This document shows, piece after piece, positions 54,401 through 63,107 of a DNA stretch of 64,000 nucleotides (the stretch's first letter is position 1; every line of letters starts with the position of its first letter). Source of the DNA: Xanthomonas sp. DAR 35659 (GTDB lineage Bacteria > Pseudomonadota > Gammaproteobacteria > Xanthomonadales > Xanthomonadaceae); contig NZ_CP162488.1 in NCBI RefSeq assembly GCF_041242975.1, positions 124,001 to 188,000 of the forward strand, given 5' to 3'. Under the pieces are notes generated by a model. The model was not told the origin of the DNA and made no database searches. It worked only from the letters and a program-made list of their open reading frames with translations. A program made the translations under genes and the position numbers.

Positions 54401-54892
54401 GAATGGCTGCTGCTGCGCGCCGCCGGCGAGCACGCGCCCTACGTGCGCTTCTTCGACGACGACGGCCTCGGTCCGCATCCCATGCACGGCGATGCGATCG
54501 CACCGCTGTCGCAGGCCAAGGCGCAGGCGGCGCTCGCTGCGTTGCTGCGGCTGTATCGGCAAGGCCTGCAGGCGCCGCTGGCGTTCGCCCCGTACAGCAG
54601 TTGGAAGTTCTACCAGGCCGCGCGCACCGGCGACCTGGCCAAGGCGGTCAAGGACGCGGCCGCGCAGTGGCAGGCCAGCTTCGGCTGGAGCGAAGCGGCG
54701 AGCCCGGAGTTGCGCCTGGTGCATCGCGGCCGCGACCCGTTCGCCGACGCGCAGCGCTTCGCCGCGTTCGCCGCGACCAGCCACCTGCTGTACTCCCTGC
54801 TCGAACGCGGCGACGCGGACGACGCGCCGGACCCGGCACAGGTCGCCGACAGTTGGCACCACTGGCGCGGCACGCAGGAGGACGCCGAATGA
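51479..54892 (+). CDS. recC: Exodeoxyribonuclease V subunit gamma (RecC)
   Basis: A 1137-residue RecC, the subunit that holds the inactive helicase/nuclease fold and scans for Chi. The N-terminus has RLYPSNALDTLAALLAEEL and IPQVAMRRWLQ, family-typical. Later blocks are LFAFAILNVSPDVLRVL, REIAVLSPDIDPYVPYLDAV, GISFGRMVPMRLLPFRVICL with LLGMNDGDFPR, and KFYQAARTGDLAKAVKDAAA near the end. Two ATGs are possible (51467, 51479). A CACAAT -10-like box at 51463-51468 overlaps the first, so the second is chosen. It overlaps recB by 4 bp. Confidence 0.93.
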   Translation: MHASSAPDFRLYPSNALDTLAALLAEELRRPVPGQPLLAPEVVLIPQVAMRRWLQSTLAATHGVAANLEFLTPGEFVARALDANLGAAADDLDVATTQWRLYAALQADLGSDAALAPLAGYLADGDALKPWALAGELANVFEKYQAWRRDWLLRWEGGADPDDPQARLWRRIASGRQYRARRIGQYLDRYARPDGPLPHGLPQRLFAFAILNVSPDVLRVLATQARVGTLHFYLPTPTQGYWGDLQTLWQRRREDGAVALFAAQVQENPLLQAWGAAGRDFMALVGDYEVVHPLAEIAVYADPLASGHRPLAEGGLGDSLLRRMQSDLFHRRAPAAPAPLAQVDLADPSLQVHACHTRLRELQVLHDQLRALLDDPRFDPPLQPREIAVLSPDIDPYVPYLDAVFGGHGDDDALPYALADASPLASEPLAEVFLTLLGLPLSRFGLHEILDLLASAPIAEAAGLDEAGLERLRAWLHAAGARWGLDATHRQQHHAPADEAYTWRFALDRLLLGHASGAEDDIAGVAPWPQLEGSALLALDTLLRLLRVLERHQALLAEPMTPADWRECLLGLLDALLPQAPSAPRAQRALDRLRTLIDQFARDATRAEYTGKVPAEVVRAHFAAALGESDTRAPLLTGGISFGRMVPMRLLPFRVICLLGMNDGDFPRRDRAAGLNRLTAELGSDRRRHGDRSTREDDRFLFLQLFASTQDVFYLSYLGSDARDGTRREPSVLVSELLASAAQSHAEPTAIDKLVVRHPLQPFAAAAFGALGEDGADPRRFSYRRQWRPAVDSLAAQRQALAPWIDQALPAVAAAPPASLSIDDLRRLFADPAGQFLRHRLGMRLPDPAAEDSDLEPLLAPDGALEHHDLQQQVLEAVLADAADAGLYARLRARALLPSGPLGRRLLDQRLRELRPYAQAFAQWRGAAPAQSRRLQAQIDGIALHGRVPGWYDHGVGRVQVGAVGGRAAIRHGLEWLLLRAAGEHAPYVRFFDDDGLGPHPMHGDAIAPLSQAKAQAALAALLRLYRQGLQAPLAFAPYSSWKFYQAARTGDLAKAVKDAAAQWQASFGWSEAASPELRLVHRGRDPFADAQRFAAFAATSHLLYSLLERGDADDAPDPAQVADSWHHWRGTQEDAE

Positions 54893-57800
54893 ACGGCTCC
54901 CCCGCCGACGATCCCTACCTGACCTTGCCGCTGCACGGCGTGCGCCTGATCGAGGCCAGCGCCGGCACCGGCAAGACCTTCACCCTGGCCACGCTGTTCA
55001 CCCGGCTGGTGGTCGAGCGCCGGCTACGCATCGGCCAGATCCTGGCGGTCACCTTCACCGAGGCCGCCACCCAGGAACTGCGCCGCCGCATCCGCGAACG
55101 CCTGGCCCTGGCCGCCACGCTGGTGCCCGACCCGACCCTCCCTGTAGGAGCGGCTTCAGCCGCGACAGACACCCCGAACGCCCTGTCGCCCACCGAAACC
55201 GCCGACGCGCCATCACGGCAGAACCCGCCCCCACAGCAAGCACCAGACGCCGCCCTCACCCGCGCCATCCTCGCCGCGCACCTGGCCGCCAGCGACGAAA
55301 CACCCACCGCCCTGCGCCGCCGCCTGCAGCAGGCGGTGGAGGACATCGACCTCGCCGCCATCTTCACCATCCATGGTTTCTGCGCGCGCGTGCTGCGCGA
55401 ACATGCGCTGGAAAGCGGCCAGACCTTCGCCGCGCCCGAACTGCTGGCCAACGACCGCGAACTGCTGGCCGAAGTCGCCGCCGACCTGTGGCGCCAGCGC
55501 GCCGCCGACCCGGCGATGGCCGAGGACCTGGTCGCGCTGTGGCCGGGCGGGCCGCAGGCATTGGCCGGCGACCTGCGCGAACTGGTGCGGCATCCGCGGC
55601 TGCTGCCGGCCGTCGCCACCACCGCCGACGATCCCGCCGCGCTGCTGCAGGCCGCGCACGACGCCGCCAACGCCTTGGCGGCCGCGTTCCATGCGCATGG
55701 CGTCGCCTGCTTCGAGGCCATCATGGCCGCGCTCGACGCGGGCGCGCTCAGCAAGGTCAGCTACAAGCCCGAGTGGCTGACGGCGTTGTGGCAGTGGTTC
55801 GCCGCCTTCGCCGAGGCGCCGGCCGCCGGCCTGCCGCCGCATCCCAAGCTGGTCAAGCTGACCGCCGCGGAACTGGTCGCCGGCACCAACAAGAAGTTCG
55901 CCGGCAGCACCCCGACCTCGCCGCTGAGCCACGCGATCGACACCTATCTGGCCGCCCTGGCCCGCGTCGAGGAATGGCGCGGCCGGCGCCGCATCCGCCT
56001 GCTGCACGCGCTGCGCGACGACGCCAGCGCCCGCCTGGCCCTGCTTAAGCGCCAGCGCCGCGTGCAGACCTACGACGACCTGGTCGACGGCGTGGCGCAG
56101 GCGCTGCAGGGCGCGCAGGGCGCGGCCTTGGCGCGGCGCCTGCGCGCGCAGTATGCGATCGCGCTGGTGGACGAATTCCAGGACACCGATGCGCGGCAAT
56201 GGGCGATCTTCTCGCAGGTGTTCGGCGCCGCTGCGGCGCACGCCGGCGGCGAGCACGGTACGCCGTCCGACGAGGACGCCCTTGCTCCGTCCGGCGAGGC
56301 GCCGGCGCGCCTGCTGGCGCTGATCGGCGATCCCAAGCAGGCCATCTACGGCTTCCGCGGCGGCGACGTGCAGACCTACCTGGCCGCGGCCGCCACCGCC
56401 ACGCCGGCGCCGCCGCTGGCGCACAACTTCCGCTCGCGTCCCGCGGTGCTGGCGGCGATCGAGGCGTTGTACGCGCGCGCCGGCCATGCGCAGGCGTTCC
56501 TGACCGACGGCATCGCCTTCCACCCGGTGCAGCCGGGCGGCACCCGCCGCGACGATGATCTGCAGCGCCATGGCGCCACCGCGCCGGCGCTGACCGTCTG
56601 GCGCGCGCCGCCCCCGCCGTTGCCGGACAAGGGCAAGCCCAAGCCCTGGAGCGCCGGCCGCGCGCGCGCGCTGTGCACCGCCGCCTGCGTCGCCGCCATT
56701 CGCGGTTGGCTGGCCGATGGCCGCGCCGGTACCGCCACCGTCGGCGGGCGTCCGGTGCAGGCCGGCGACATCGCGGTGCTGGTACGCAGCCACGGCGAGG
56801 CCACCGCCATCCAGCAGGCGCTGGGCGCGGTCGGCATTCCCGCGGTGGCCGCCGGCCGGCGCAGCCTGTTCGCCACCGACGAGGCGCTGGAGGTGCTGAC
56901 CCTGTTGCAGGCGCTGCTCGACCCGGGCGACGACAGCCGCCTGCGCGCGGCGCTGGCGACGGTACTGATCGGCGAGGACGCCGCCGCGATCGCCGCGCTG
57001 GAACACGAGGGCGACCGTCACCGCCGCTGGCAGCAGCAGGCGCTGGACTGGCGCGAGCGCTGGCAGCGTGGCGGCCCGCTGGCGCTGCTCGGCGACCTCG
57101 GCGCCGCGCACGCGCACCGCCTGCTGGCGCTGGCCGATGGCGAGCGCCGCCTGACCAACTACCTGCAACTGGCCGAGGCGCTGCAGGAAGCCGACACCCG
57201 CGCGCTCGGCGCGCACGGGCTGGTGGACTGGCTGGCGCGGCGCATCGCCAATGCCGACGACGGCGACGAGACCCAGCAACTGCGCCTGGAATCGGATGCG
57301 CGCCGGGTGCAGATCGTGACCCTGCACAAGAGCAAGGGCCTGGAGTATCCACTGGTGTTCCTGCCCTACGTCGGCATCGGCCGCAGCGAGCGCGGCGCCG
57401 GCCGCCATTGCGCCGTGCACGCGCCGCCGCTCGGCCGCCAGTTGCACTGGAATACCTCGAAGTGGAACGGCGGCGCCGACGACCCGGCCTGGAGCGCCGC
57501 CGAAGCGGCGTGGAAACAGGAACAGCGCGCCGAGGACGCGCGCCTGCTCTACGTCGGCCTGACCCGTGCCGAGCACGCGCTGTGGATCGCCAGCGGCGCC
57601 TTCCACCAGCACGAGCGCAGCGCGCTGGCGGCCATGCTCGCCGAGCCGGATGCGCTGCAGGCCGCGGCCGGCGAGGCGATCGTGATCGACACCACGCCGC
57701 CTCCGGCCAACCTGCCGCGGCTGCCGCCGGCCGAGGACGTGCAGGTGCCGCCGGCACGCGCGCCGCAGCGGCGCATCGCGCCGGAGTGGTGGGTGTACAG

Positions 57801-58746
57801 CTTCACCCAACTGGCCAACGCCGATGCCGGCGCCGCGGCCGATCCGATGGCCAGCGCCACCGTGGTCGGCGGCGGCGGCAACGACGAGCCGTCGGCGCGC
57901 GAGGCGGCGGGCGGGGCGCCGGACACGGACACGGAGACGTTCGATCGCCGTTTCGCCGGCAACCGCTTCGGCGTGGCGATGCACGACGTGTTCGAACGCT
58001 GCGACTTCGCCGCCTGGCGCGCGTGGCGCCCCGGCCAGCCGGCGCCTGACGGGCAACGCGCGGCCATCGTCGAAGCGCTGCAACGCGGCGGCTACGCCCA
58101 GGACGAACTGGAGGACGGCATCGCCATGCTCACCGCCCTGGTCGGCCACACCCTCACCGTCGCCTTGCCAGAAGGCAGTCGCCTGGCGGCCGTGCCGGCC
58201 GCGCAGCGCCGCAACGAAATGGAATTCCACTTCGCGATGCGGCCCACCCGCGTCGACGCGCTGCTGGCGCTGCTGCACCGATTCGGCGTGGTCGGCGAAC
58301 GCCAGGCCTTCGGCGCGCGCCAGCGCCTGGAAGGGCTGATGACCGGCCTGATCGACCTCACCTACCAGCACGACGGACGCTGGTACGTGCTCGACTACAA
58401 ATCCAACCGTCTGCCCGGCTACGACGCCGACGCGATGGCGCGCGCGATGGCGCACAGCGAGTACGAACTGCAGGCGCTGATCTACACCGTGGCGCTGCAC
58501 CGCTGGCTGCGCTTCCGCCTGGGCGAAACCTACGATTACGCCCGCGATTTCGGCGGCGTGCGCTACCTGTTCTGCCGCGGCCTGGACGCTACCCGCGATC
58601 CCTCGCCGGGCGTGCACGCCTGGCGCTTCGACCCGGACCTGGTCGAAGCCGTCGACGCCCTGTTCGCCGGCGCCCCTGAGCCCCTCTCCCCGCGGGAGAG
58701 GGGTTGGGGTGAGGGTCCGTCCGCTCACGGAGGCCCCACTCCATGA
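54889..58746 (+). CDS. recB: Exodeoxyribonuclease V subunit beta (RecB)
   Basis: A 1285-residue helicase-nuclease. Helicase motifs: EASAGTGKTFTLA (Walker A), FTIHGFCARVLREHA, VDEFQDTDARQW (motif II), GDPKQAIYGFRGGDV (motif III), VQIVTLHKSKGLEYPLVFLP (motif V) and LLYVGLTRAEHALW (motif VI). The C-terminal nuclease has LIDLTYQHDGRWYVLDYKSN. Two oddities are visible. Near residue 85-93 a REP-type repeat is read in frame (VGAASAATDT), in an unstructured insert of about 40 residues. The last 22 residues (PLSPRERGWGEG...) are translated from an intergenic repeat that replaced the original 3' end. All catalytic motifs are intact, so it is probably functional. Confidence 0.93.
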   Translation: MNGSPADDPYLTLPLHGVRLIEASAGTGKTFTLATLFTRLVVERRLRIGQILAVTFTEAATQELRRRIRERLALAATLVPDPTLPVGAASAATDTPNALSPTETADAPSRQNPPPQQAPDAALTRAILAAHLAASDETPTALRRRLQQAVEDIDLAAIFTIHGFCARVLREHALESGQTFAAPELLANDRELLAEVAADLWRQRAADPAMAEDLVALWPGGPQALAGDLRELVRHPRLLPAVATTADDPAALLQAAHDAANALAAAFHAHGVACFEAIMAALDAGALSKVSYKPEWLTALWQWFAAFAEAPAAGLPPHPKLVKLTAAELVAGTNKKFAGSTPTSPLSHAIDTYLAALARVEEWRGRRRIRLLHALRDDASARLALLKRQRRVQTYDDLVDGVAQALQGAQGAALARRLRAQYAIALVDEFQDTDARQWAIFSQVFGAAAAHAGGEHGTPSDEDALAPSGEAPARLLALIGDPKQAIYGFRGGDVQTYLAAAATATPAPPLAHNFRSRPAVLAAIEALYARAGHAQAFLTDGIAFHPVQPGGTRRDDDLQRHGATAPALTVWRAPPPPLPDKGKPKPWSAGRARALCTAACVAAIRGWLADGRAGTATVGGRPVQAGDIAVLVRSHGEATAIQQALGAVGIPAVAAGRRSLFATDEALEVLTLLQALLDPGDDSRLRAALATVLIGEDAAAIAALEHEGDRHRRWQQQALDWRERWQRGGPLALLGDLGAAHAHRLLALADGERRLTNYLQLAEALQEADTRALGAHGLVDWLARRIANADDGDETQQLRLESDARRVQIVTLHKSKGLEYPLVFLPYVGIGRSERGAGRHCAVHAPPLGRQLHWNTSKWNGGADDPAWSAAEAAWKQEQRAEDARLLYVGLTRAEHALWIASGAFHQHERSALAAMLAEPDALQAAAGEAIVIDTTPPPANLPRLPPAEDVQVPPARAPQRRIAPEWWVYSFTQLANADAGAAADPMASATVVGGGGNDEPSAREAAGGAPDTDTETFDRRFAGNRFGVAMHDVFERCDFAAWRAWRPGQPAPDGQRAAIVEALQRGGYAQDELEDGIAMLTALVGHTLTVALPEGSRLAAVPAAQRRNEMEFHFAMRPTRVDALLALLHRFGVVGERQAFGARQRLEGLMTGLIDLTYQHDGRWYVLDYKSNRLPGYDADAMARAMAHSEYELQALIYTVALHRWLRFRLGETYDYARDFGGVRYLFCRGLDATRDPSPGVHAWRFDPDLVEAVDALFAGAPEPLSPRERGWGEGPSAHGGPTP
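55143..55166 (+). repeat. REP-type unit inside the recB reading frame
   Basis: GTAGGAGCGGCTTCAGCCGC with flanking T and GAC, in frame within recB and translated as VGAASAAT. It is identical in its core to the intergenic copies at 25855 and 36767. Confidence 0.9.
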
Positions 58747-58979
58747 GCAAATCCAACCTGCTGGCCGCCCTGCACCGTGCCTTCGCCCAGCACCTGATCC
58801 AAGCCATGCTGCCCGAGTTTGCCGCCGCCCCGCCTAAGCCCCTCTCCCCCCGGGAGAGGGGTTGGGGTGAGGGTCCGTCCGCTCACGGAGGCCCCACCGC
58901 GTGAGCAAATCCAACCTGCTGGCAGCCCTGCATCGCAGCGGCACCCTTCGCACCCTGGACCACGCCTTCGCGCAAAGCC
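58681..58979 (+). repeat. 158-bp tandem duplication at the recB/recD junction
   Basis: The block CCCCTCTCCC..GGTTGGGGTGAGGGTCCGTCC..GAGGCCCCAC plus the first 12 codons of recD occurs at 58681 and again at 58839, exactly 158 bp apart (for example GAGCAAATCCAACCTGCTGG at 58745 and 58903). Since 158 is not a multiple of 3, the copy is out of frame with recD. Confidence 0.9.
58743..58904 (+). pseudogene. Truncated duplicate of the recD 5' end (53 codons)
   Basis: It starts ATG at 58743, overlapping the recB stop, with the same first 12 residues as RecD (MSKSNLLAALHR). It then diverges (AFAQHLIQAMLPEFAAA), runs through a second copy of the intergenic repeat (PLSPRERGWGEG) and stops at 58902-58904. 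That stop overlaps the GTG of recD (GTGA). The peptide itself is probably not functional, but its translation would couple recB to recD. Confidence 0.75.
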
Positions 58980-60856
58980 TGAGCCGCCTGGACCCGGAAA
59001 CGCCCGATCCGGTCCTGGCCGCCGCCGCCTTGGCCTCGCTCGCCGTGGCCGGCGGCCACGCTGGCCTGGACCCGGCCCGCGCCAGCCTGCTGCTCGACCC
59101 GCGCGACGGTCCATCGCCCGCGCTGCCGGACCCGGACGACTGGCAGCGTGCCCTGGCCGCCTCGCGCTGGGTCGCGCAACCCGCGCCGGACGACGCGGCG
59201 GCCACCGACTGCCCGCTGGTGCTGGAACAGGGCCTGCTCTACCTGCGCCGCTACCGCGAGTACGAACGCCGCCTCGCGCAGGGCCTGCGCCGCATCGCCG
59301 CGCAATGGCTGCCGACCTTCGATGTCGCAGCGTTGGCACCGCTGTTCGCGCAATTGTTCCCGCACGCAATTCGCTCCGCACCCGATCACCTCGCCGACCG
59401 CCAGGCCCAGGCCGCCGCGCTCGCCCTGCGCCGCGCCCTGTTGCTGGTCACCGGCGGCCCCGGCACCGGCAAGACCACCACCATCGCGCGCCTATTGCTG
59501 CTGCGCATCGCGCAAGCCCAAGCTGCCTCGGCCCCCGCGCCGCGCATCGCCCTGGCCGCGCCCACCGGCCGTGCCGCCGAACGCATGGCCGAAAGCCTGC
59601 GCGCCGCCGTGGCGCGCGCACTGGACAACGGCATCGCCCCGGCCCTGGCTGCCGCCCTGCCGGCCGGCGCCAGCACCCTGCACCGCCTGCTCGGCGTGAT
59701 CCCCGACCTGCCGCGCTTCCGCCACGACGCCGACAACCCGCTGCCGTTCGACCTGATCGTGGTCGACGAAGCCTCGATGGTCGACCTGCCGCTGATGTGC
59801 AAACTGGTCGAAGCGGTGGCCGACGGCACCCAACTGATCCTGCTGGGCGATGCCGACCAGTTGCCCTCGGTCGAAGCCGGTGACGTGCTCGCCGCGATCC
59901 TGCAGGCCGCCGGCCCGGGCGACGCGCTGCAGGCCGACGACGCGCAGGCGCTGCAGCCGCTGCTCGGCCCCACCCACGGCGTCACCGCCGGCGGCGGCCT
60001 GGCCGGCCATCGCGTGCACTTGCTGCGCGGCTATCGCCATGCGCAAGGCTTCGCCCTGGCGCCGCTGGCCGACGCCGTGCGCGCCGGCGACGCCGACACC
60101 GCCCTGGCCCTGCTGCGCGGCGGCGAGCTGGCCGGCGTGCACTTCCACGAAGACCACGACGACCCGCTCGTCGCCCGCCGCGACGCCCTGCTCGCGCACT
60201 GGCGCGCGCTGGCCGATGCCGAAGACCCCGCCGCCGCCCTGCGCGCGGCCGCGCGCCTGCGCCTGCTCAGTGCGGTGCGCGCCGGCGCGCAGGGCGCACG
60301 CGGCCTCAACGCGCGCATCGAACAACTGCTGGCCGACAGCGGCGGCGGCCCGCGCCGCCTCGGCGCCGCCTCGCCCTGGTTCCATGGCCGCCTGCTGCTG
60401 ATCACCGAAAACAGCTACCGCCACGGCCTGTTCAACGGCGACGTCGGCATCTGCCTGCGCGACGCGCAAGGCGCGCTGGTGGCCTGGTTCGAAGGCGAGG
60501 GCGACGGCCAGGTCCGCGGCTTCCATCCCGCCGCCTTGCCCGCCCACGAAAGCGCCTTCGCCATGACCGTGCACAAGGCCCAGGGCAGCGAGTTCGACGA
60601 GGTCTGGCTGCAGCTGCCGGTGCGCGATGCCCGCGTGCTCAGCCGCGAACTGCTCTACACCGGCATCACCCGCGCGCGCCGCAGCCTGCACCTGGCCGCC
60701 AGCGAAGCGGTGCTGCGCGCCGCGCTGGCGCGGCATGCGGCGCGGATTTCGGGGTTGGCGTGGCGGTTGGGTGGGGTGGAACAGGCTTCCACACCGTCTT
60801 CGTCAGTACCTCAATCGGAAGGCCCGCCACTTCCCGTACAGGGCACATTGTTCTAG
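58901..60856 (+). CDS. recD: Exodeoxyribonuclease V subunit alpha (RecD)
   Basis: A 651-residue 5'-3' helicase subunit. It has Walker A VTGGPGTGKTTTIARLL, motif II LIVVDEASMVDLPLM, motif III LLGDADQLPSVEAGDVLA, then FAMTVHKAQGSEFDEVWLQL and LLYTGITRARRSLHLAA near the C-terminus. The start is a GTG (58901) that overlaps the stop of the short duplicated ORF. The upstream ATG copy at 58743 has the better start codon but leads into the broken duplicate, so the duplication left recD with the weaker start. Confidence 0.93.
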   Translation: MSKSNLLAALHRSGTLRTLDHAFAQSLSRLDPETPDPVLAAAALASLAVAGGHAGLDPARASLLLDPRDGPSPALPDPDDWQRALAASRWVAQPAPDDAAATDCPLVLEQGLLYLRRYREYERRLAQGLRRIAAQWLPTFDVAALAPLFAQLFPHAIRSAPDHLADRQAQAAALALRRALLLVTGGPGTGKTTTIARLLLLRIAQAQAASAPAPRIALAAPTGRAAERMAESLRAAVARALDNGIAPALAAALPAGASTLHRLLGVIPDLPRFRHDADNPLPFDLIVVDEASMVDLPLMCKLVEAVADGTQLILLGDADQLPSVEAGDVLAAILQAAGPGDALQADDAQALQPLLGPTHGVTAGGGLAGHRVHLLRGYRHAQGFALAPLADAVRAGDADTALALLRGGELAGVHFHEDHDDPLVARRDALLAHWRALADAEDPAAALRAAARLRLLSAVRAGAQGARGLNARIEQLLADSGGGPRRLGAASPWFHGRLLLITENSYRHGLFNGDVGICLRDAQGALVAWFEGEGDGQVRGFHPAALPAHESAFAMTVHKAQGSEFDEVWLQLPVRDARVLSRELLYTGITRARRSLHLAASEAVLRAALARHAARISGLAWRLGGVEQASTPSSSVPQSEGPPLPVQGTLF

Positions 60857-60918
60857 CCGATTCGCACGGGTACAACGTTGATCCGATCCACCTGCCGCGG
60901 CGTCATGGAAGTTGAGCG

Positions 60919-61632
60919 ATGAAGGTATTTTTCGATCGTCATGCTGCATTGCTGGAAAAGGCATTGAATTGCAAGCTGCCCGAGGCAGACGCATTTTGGC
61001 TCAGGTGCGCCGCTCATGGCGACGGAGAAATCGTTGACTGGACAACTGCCAATATCGGCTCAATTTCGTTCTACGCCATGCTGATAGATGACGACTTCTA
61101 TTCAGATGGGAAAAATGAAAAGCTGAAAGATTTTCTTGGCGCATTTGGTAAAAATAACATGCTCCAATTGAATAGGGAGAAAGCCATTGGCTTGAAGGGC
61201 GAGCTCAAAGAAAGCAATCTATATCTGGATGTTTGCGAATTGGCATCTTCGGATGCCCATGACATCAAGAAATTCTTGGGTAGAATTTTCAATTCAAAAC
61301 TGGGCTTCCTGGTTGCTTCAAGGAACCCGATAGGCGTTGATGACATTGCTTCCATCAGTCGAGCCATCCTCAAAGAAACTAATTTGAATGATGTGCTAGG
61401 TGGCATAAAGGAATATGGCGATGTATTTTTTGGTCTTGCCATGGAGAGTGATGAAGTGACGAGAAGCCTGGTCTTTCTGGGGAAAAGGGGCCTGCTTCAA
61501 GAGCTTCCTGCTTTACAGGACGACTACCCAAATGAGGATTTTTCCAGCATTGAGGAGTCTATCGCGGTGTTTGGCGATAGGTTTGCTGGGAGATCTGAAT
61601 TTTCGCGGTTGTACGCGAGTGGCGATCTCTGA
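60919..61632 (+). CDS. Hypothetical protein, 237 aa, AT-rich island
   Basis: Unrecognised. It begins MKVFFDRHAALLEKALNCKL and continues with charged, globular-looking sequence (ISFYAMLIDDDFYSDGKNEK, DVCELASSDAHDIKKFLGRI, SIEESIAVFGDRFAGRSEFS). No signal peptide or helix spanning the membrane. Its base composition is clearly AT-richer than recD (many AAA, GAA, TTT codons), marking the start of a foreign-looking island. It might be an orphan immunity protein, but that rests on context and size only. Confidence 0.7.
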   Translation: MKVFFDRHAALLEKALNCKLPEADAFWLRCAAHGDGEIVDWTTANIGSISFYAMLIDDDFYSDGKNEKLKDFLGAFGKNNMLQLNREKAIGLKGELKESNLYLDVCELASSDAHDIKKFLGRIFNSKLGFLVASRNPIGVDDIASISRAILKETNLNDVLGGIKEYGDVFFGLAMESDEVTRSLVFLGKRGLLQELPALQDDYPNEDFSSIEESIAVFGDRFAGRSEFSRLYASGDL

Positions 61633-61725
61633 AAGTAATTTCGCAACTTTCCCAAGGCGCCAGCCACGTCTAGATTTTAAAAGGCAGGGCGGGCAGGTCG
61701 TAGTGATCAAGAATGGTCTATCGAG

Positions 61726-62007
61726 ATGGCACTGGATTTCTATTTATTTTCCAAGAAAACAGCAAGAACCGAATCTTTTAAGATTGATGGGGTGGACCTT
61801 CATTTATTCGAGAAAAGCTTTCTCGATTTGCAAAAAAGCACGGGTGTATTCATTGACCCATATGGTAGATGCAAGATTCACCCGGAACACCTGAGGATAA
61901 TAGTAAGTTCGCTTGATGGTGTTCGCGGCGACAAGGTTTGTAGATTTATCGATTTCTTGAAGGAGGCTATTGATCAACATGAATTATTAATTGCAGATGG
62001 AGACTGA
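61726..62007 (+). CDS. Hypothetical protein, 93 aa, AT-rich island
   Basis: Unrecognised small cytosolic protein (MALDFYLFSKKTARTESFKI, GVFIDPYGRCKIHPEHLRII, RFIDFLKEAIDQHELLIADG). Acidic and AT-rich, without signal or membrane segments. Its size and style resemble bacterial immunity proteins, but no toxin gene is adjacent. The start is the ATG at 61726. Confidence 0.65.
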   Translation: MALDFYLFSKKTARTESFKIDGVDLHLFEKSFLDLQKSTGVFIDPYGRCKIHPEHLRIIVSSLDGVRGDKVCRFIDFLKEAIDQHELLIADGD

Positions 62008-62102
62008 GTAATCGTCTTCCTAGTCAAGCATCATGCAAAGACGCCGCAGTTTCAAGCGGAAATTTTTACATCGAAACATATCGCTAAGAAAGGGCTTCGG
62101 CA

Positions 62103-62534
62103 ATGAATTTTCATGATGCGTTGCTTCAAAGCCCGGAGGCAAAGTATCTTGAATTTGTAGATTTGACGGAATCTGCCAACCGACAACGGATTCAAGCCGC
62201 AAAAAAGTACCGAATGGAGTCTCGCGTGAAAGCGACCAAGGTTCGAGTCATCTTGGCAGTTGGCACATTGCTGCTGCTCGGCAGTTGGCTATGGATCGGC
62301 TTCGACAAGTACGTTGGAGACCACGAGGTTGGAAGCGCCTGGGAGCCATTCCTCAAGTCGCGCCCGACTTTGACCGTGCTCTTCACCAACCCCGCGCAGC
62401 AGGGGCTGGACAGGGATGCCTTCGACGCCATGGACGCGGCACGCCAGCAGGCATTCCGTGACTACTGCGCTATCCGCTTCGGCATCGCAGACCCGCATCG
62501 GTGCGAGCAAGCCGTCGAAGACCGGCGCCTGTAA
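62103..62534 (+). CDS. Hypothetical membrane protein, 143 aa
   Basis: Unrecognised. A charged N-terminus of about 50 residues (MNFHDALLQSPEAKYLEFVD) precedes one transmembrane helix (VRVILAVGTLLLLGSWLWIG) and a soluble C-terminal part of about 65 residues with two cysteines (YCAIRFGIADPHRCEQAVED). The GC content rises from the 5' to the 3' half, so the gene may be a mosaic. The ATG at 62103 is used. Confidence 0.65.
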   Translation: MNFHDALLQSPEAKYLEFVDLTESANRQRIQAAKKYRMESRVKATKVRVILAVGTLLLLGSWLWIGFDKYVGDHEVGSAWEPFLKSRPTLTVLFTNPAQQGLDRDAFDAMDAARQQAFRDYCAIRFGIADPHRCEQAVEDRRL

Positions 62535-62547
62535 AGACGGGAAACGC

Positions 62548-62901
62548 ATGGACAGTTTCGACTTCTTTGTTGATAGCTTTATCGAAAAAGAGCAACGTGA
62601 GCGTTGGCGCTTCTTCAGGGCCAAAGGCTGGGCTAGAGTGCGTGAAAATCTGGGCCAACTTGAAAACCACTTGGATCAGAAGAAGACCATCCTCGTACAG
62701 AAGAATTCTTTCGAATTTGCAGCGCAGAAAATACAGGAATTCAAATTTTTGTCCGGGAAGTTGATTGATTTCAGGGTTGATGAATTGGTAGTACATCCGC
62801 CATTTCTGGATAGGGTGTCAAGCAACTCTCTATTGGTTTTTGAGAGGGAGAGAATCGCTTTTTATTTTCACGATGAGGGTTGGGTCTATTTCTGTCGATG
62901 A
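62548..62901 (+). CDS. Hypothetical protein, 117 aa, AT-rich island
   Basis: Unrecognised. Starting at the ATG at 62548: MDSFDFFVDSFIEKEQRERW, a basic/aromatic helical N-terminus, then FEFAAQKIQEFKFLSGKLID and a C-terminal ERERIAFYFHDEGWVYFCR. No export signal. The frame is open for 44 codons upstream, within the previous gene, but without a better start. It is 13 bp after the previous stop, so the two may be co-transcribed. Confidence 0.65.
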   Translation: MDSFDFFVDSFIEKEQRERWRFFRAKGWARVRENLGQLENHLDQKKTILVQKNSFEFAAQKIQEFKFLSGKLIDFRVDELVVHPPFLDRVSSNSLLVFERERIAFYFHDEGWVYFCR

Positions 62902-63107
62902 TCAACGACAGAGCCAATAAGATGCGCAACTGAAGTGTAGTGCGGACCAATGATCCTGGGAGCGCACGATGCACGCGGCGGCTGCGCGCCGTCAGGACGG
63001 ACAGTCTCGCGGCAGAGGTCCCGCTGTCAGCCGATCCCACCGGGAGGCACATCGCCATGGAGGACCAATGGCGTTAACCTGTCGAAGAATTTTTCAAAAC
63101 AGATGCC

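Noticed and set aside
58743..58904. Real short gene between recB and recD
   Set aside because: It is explained fully by a tandem duplication of the recD 5' end plus intergenic repeat.
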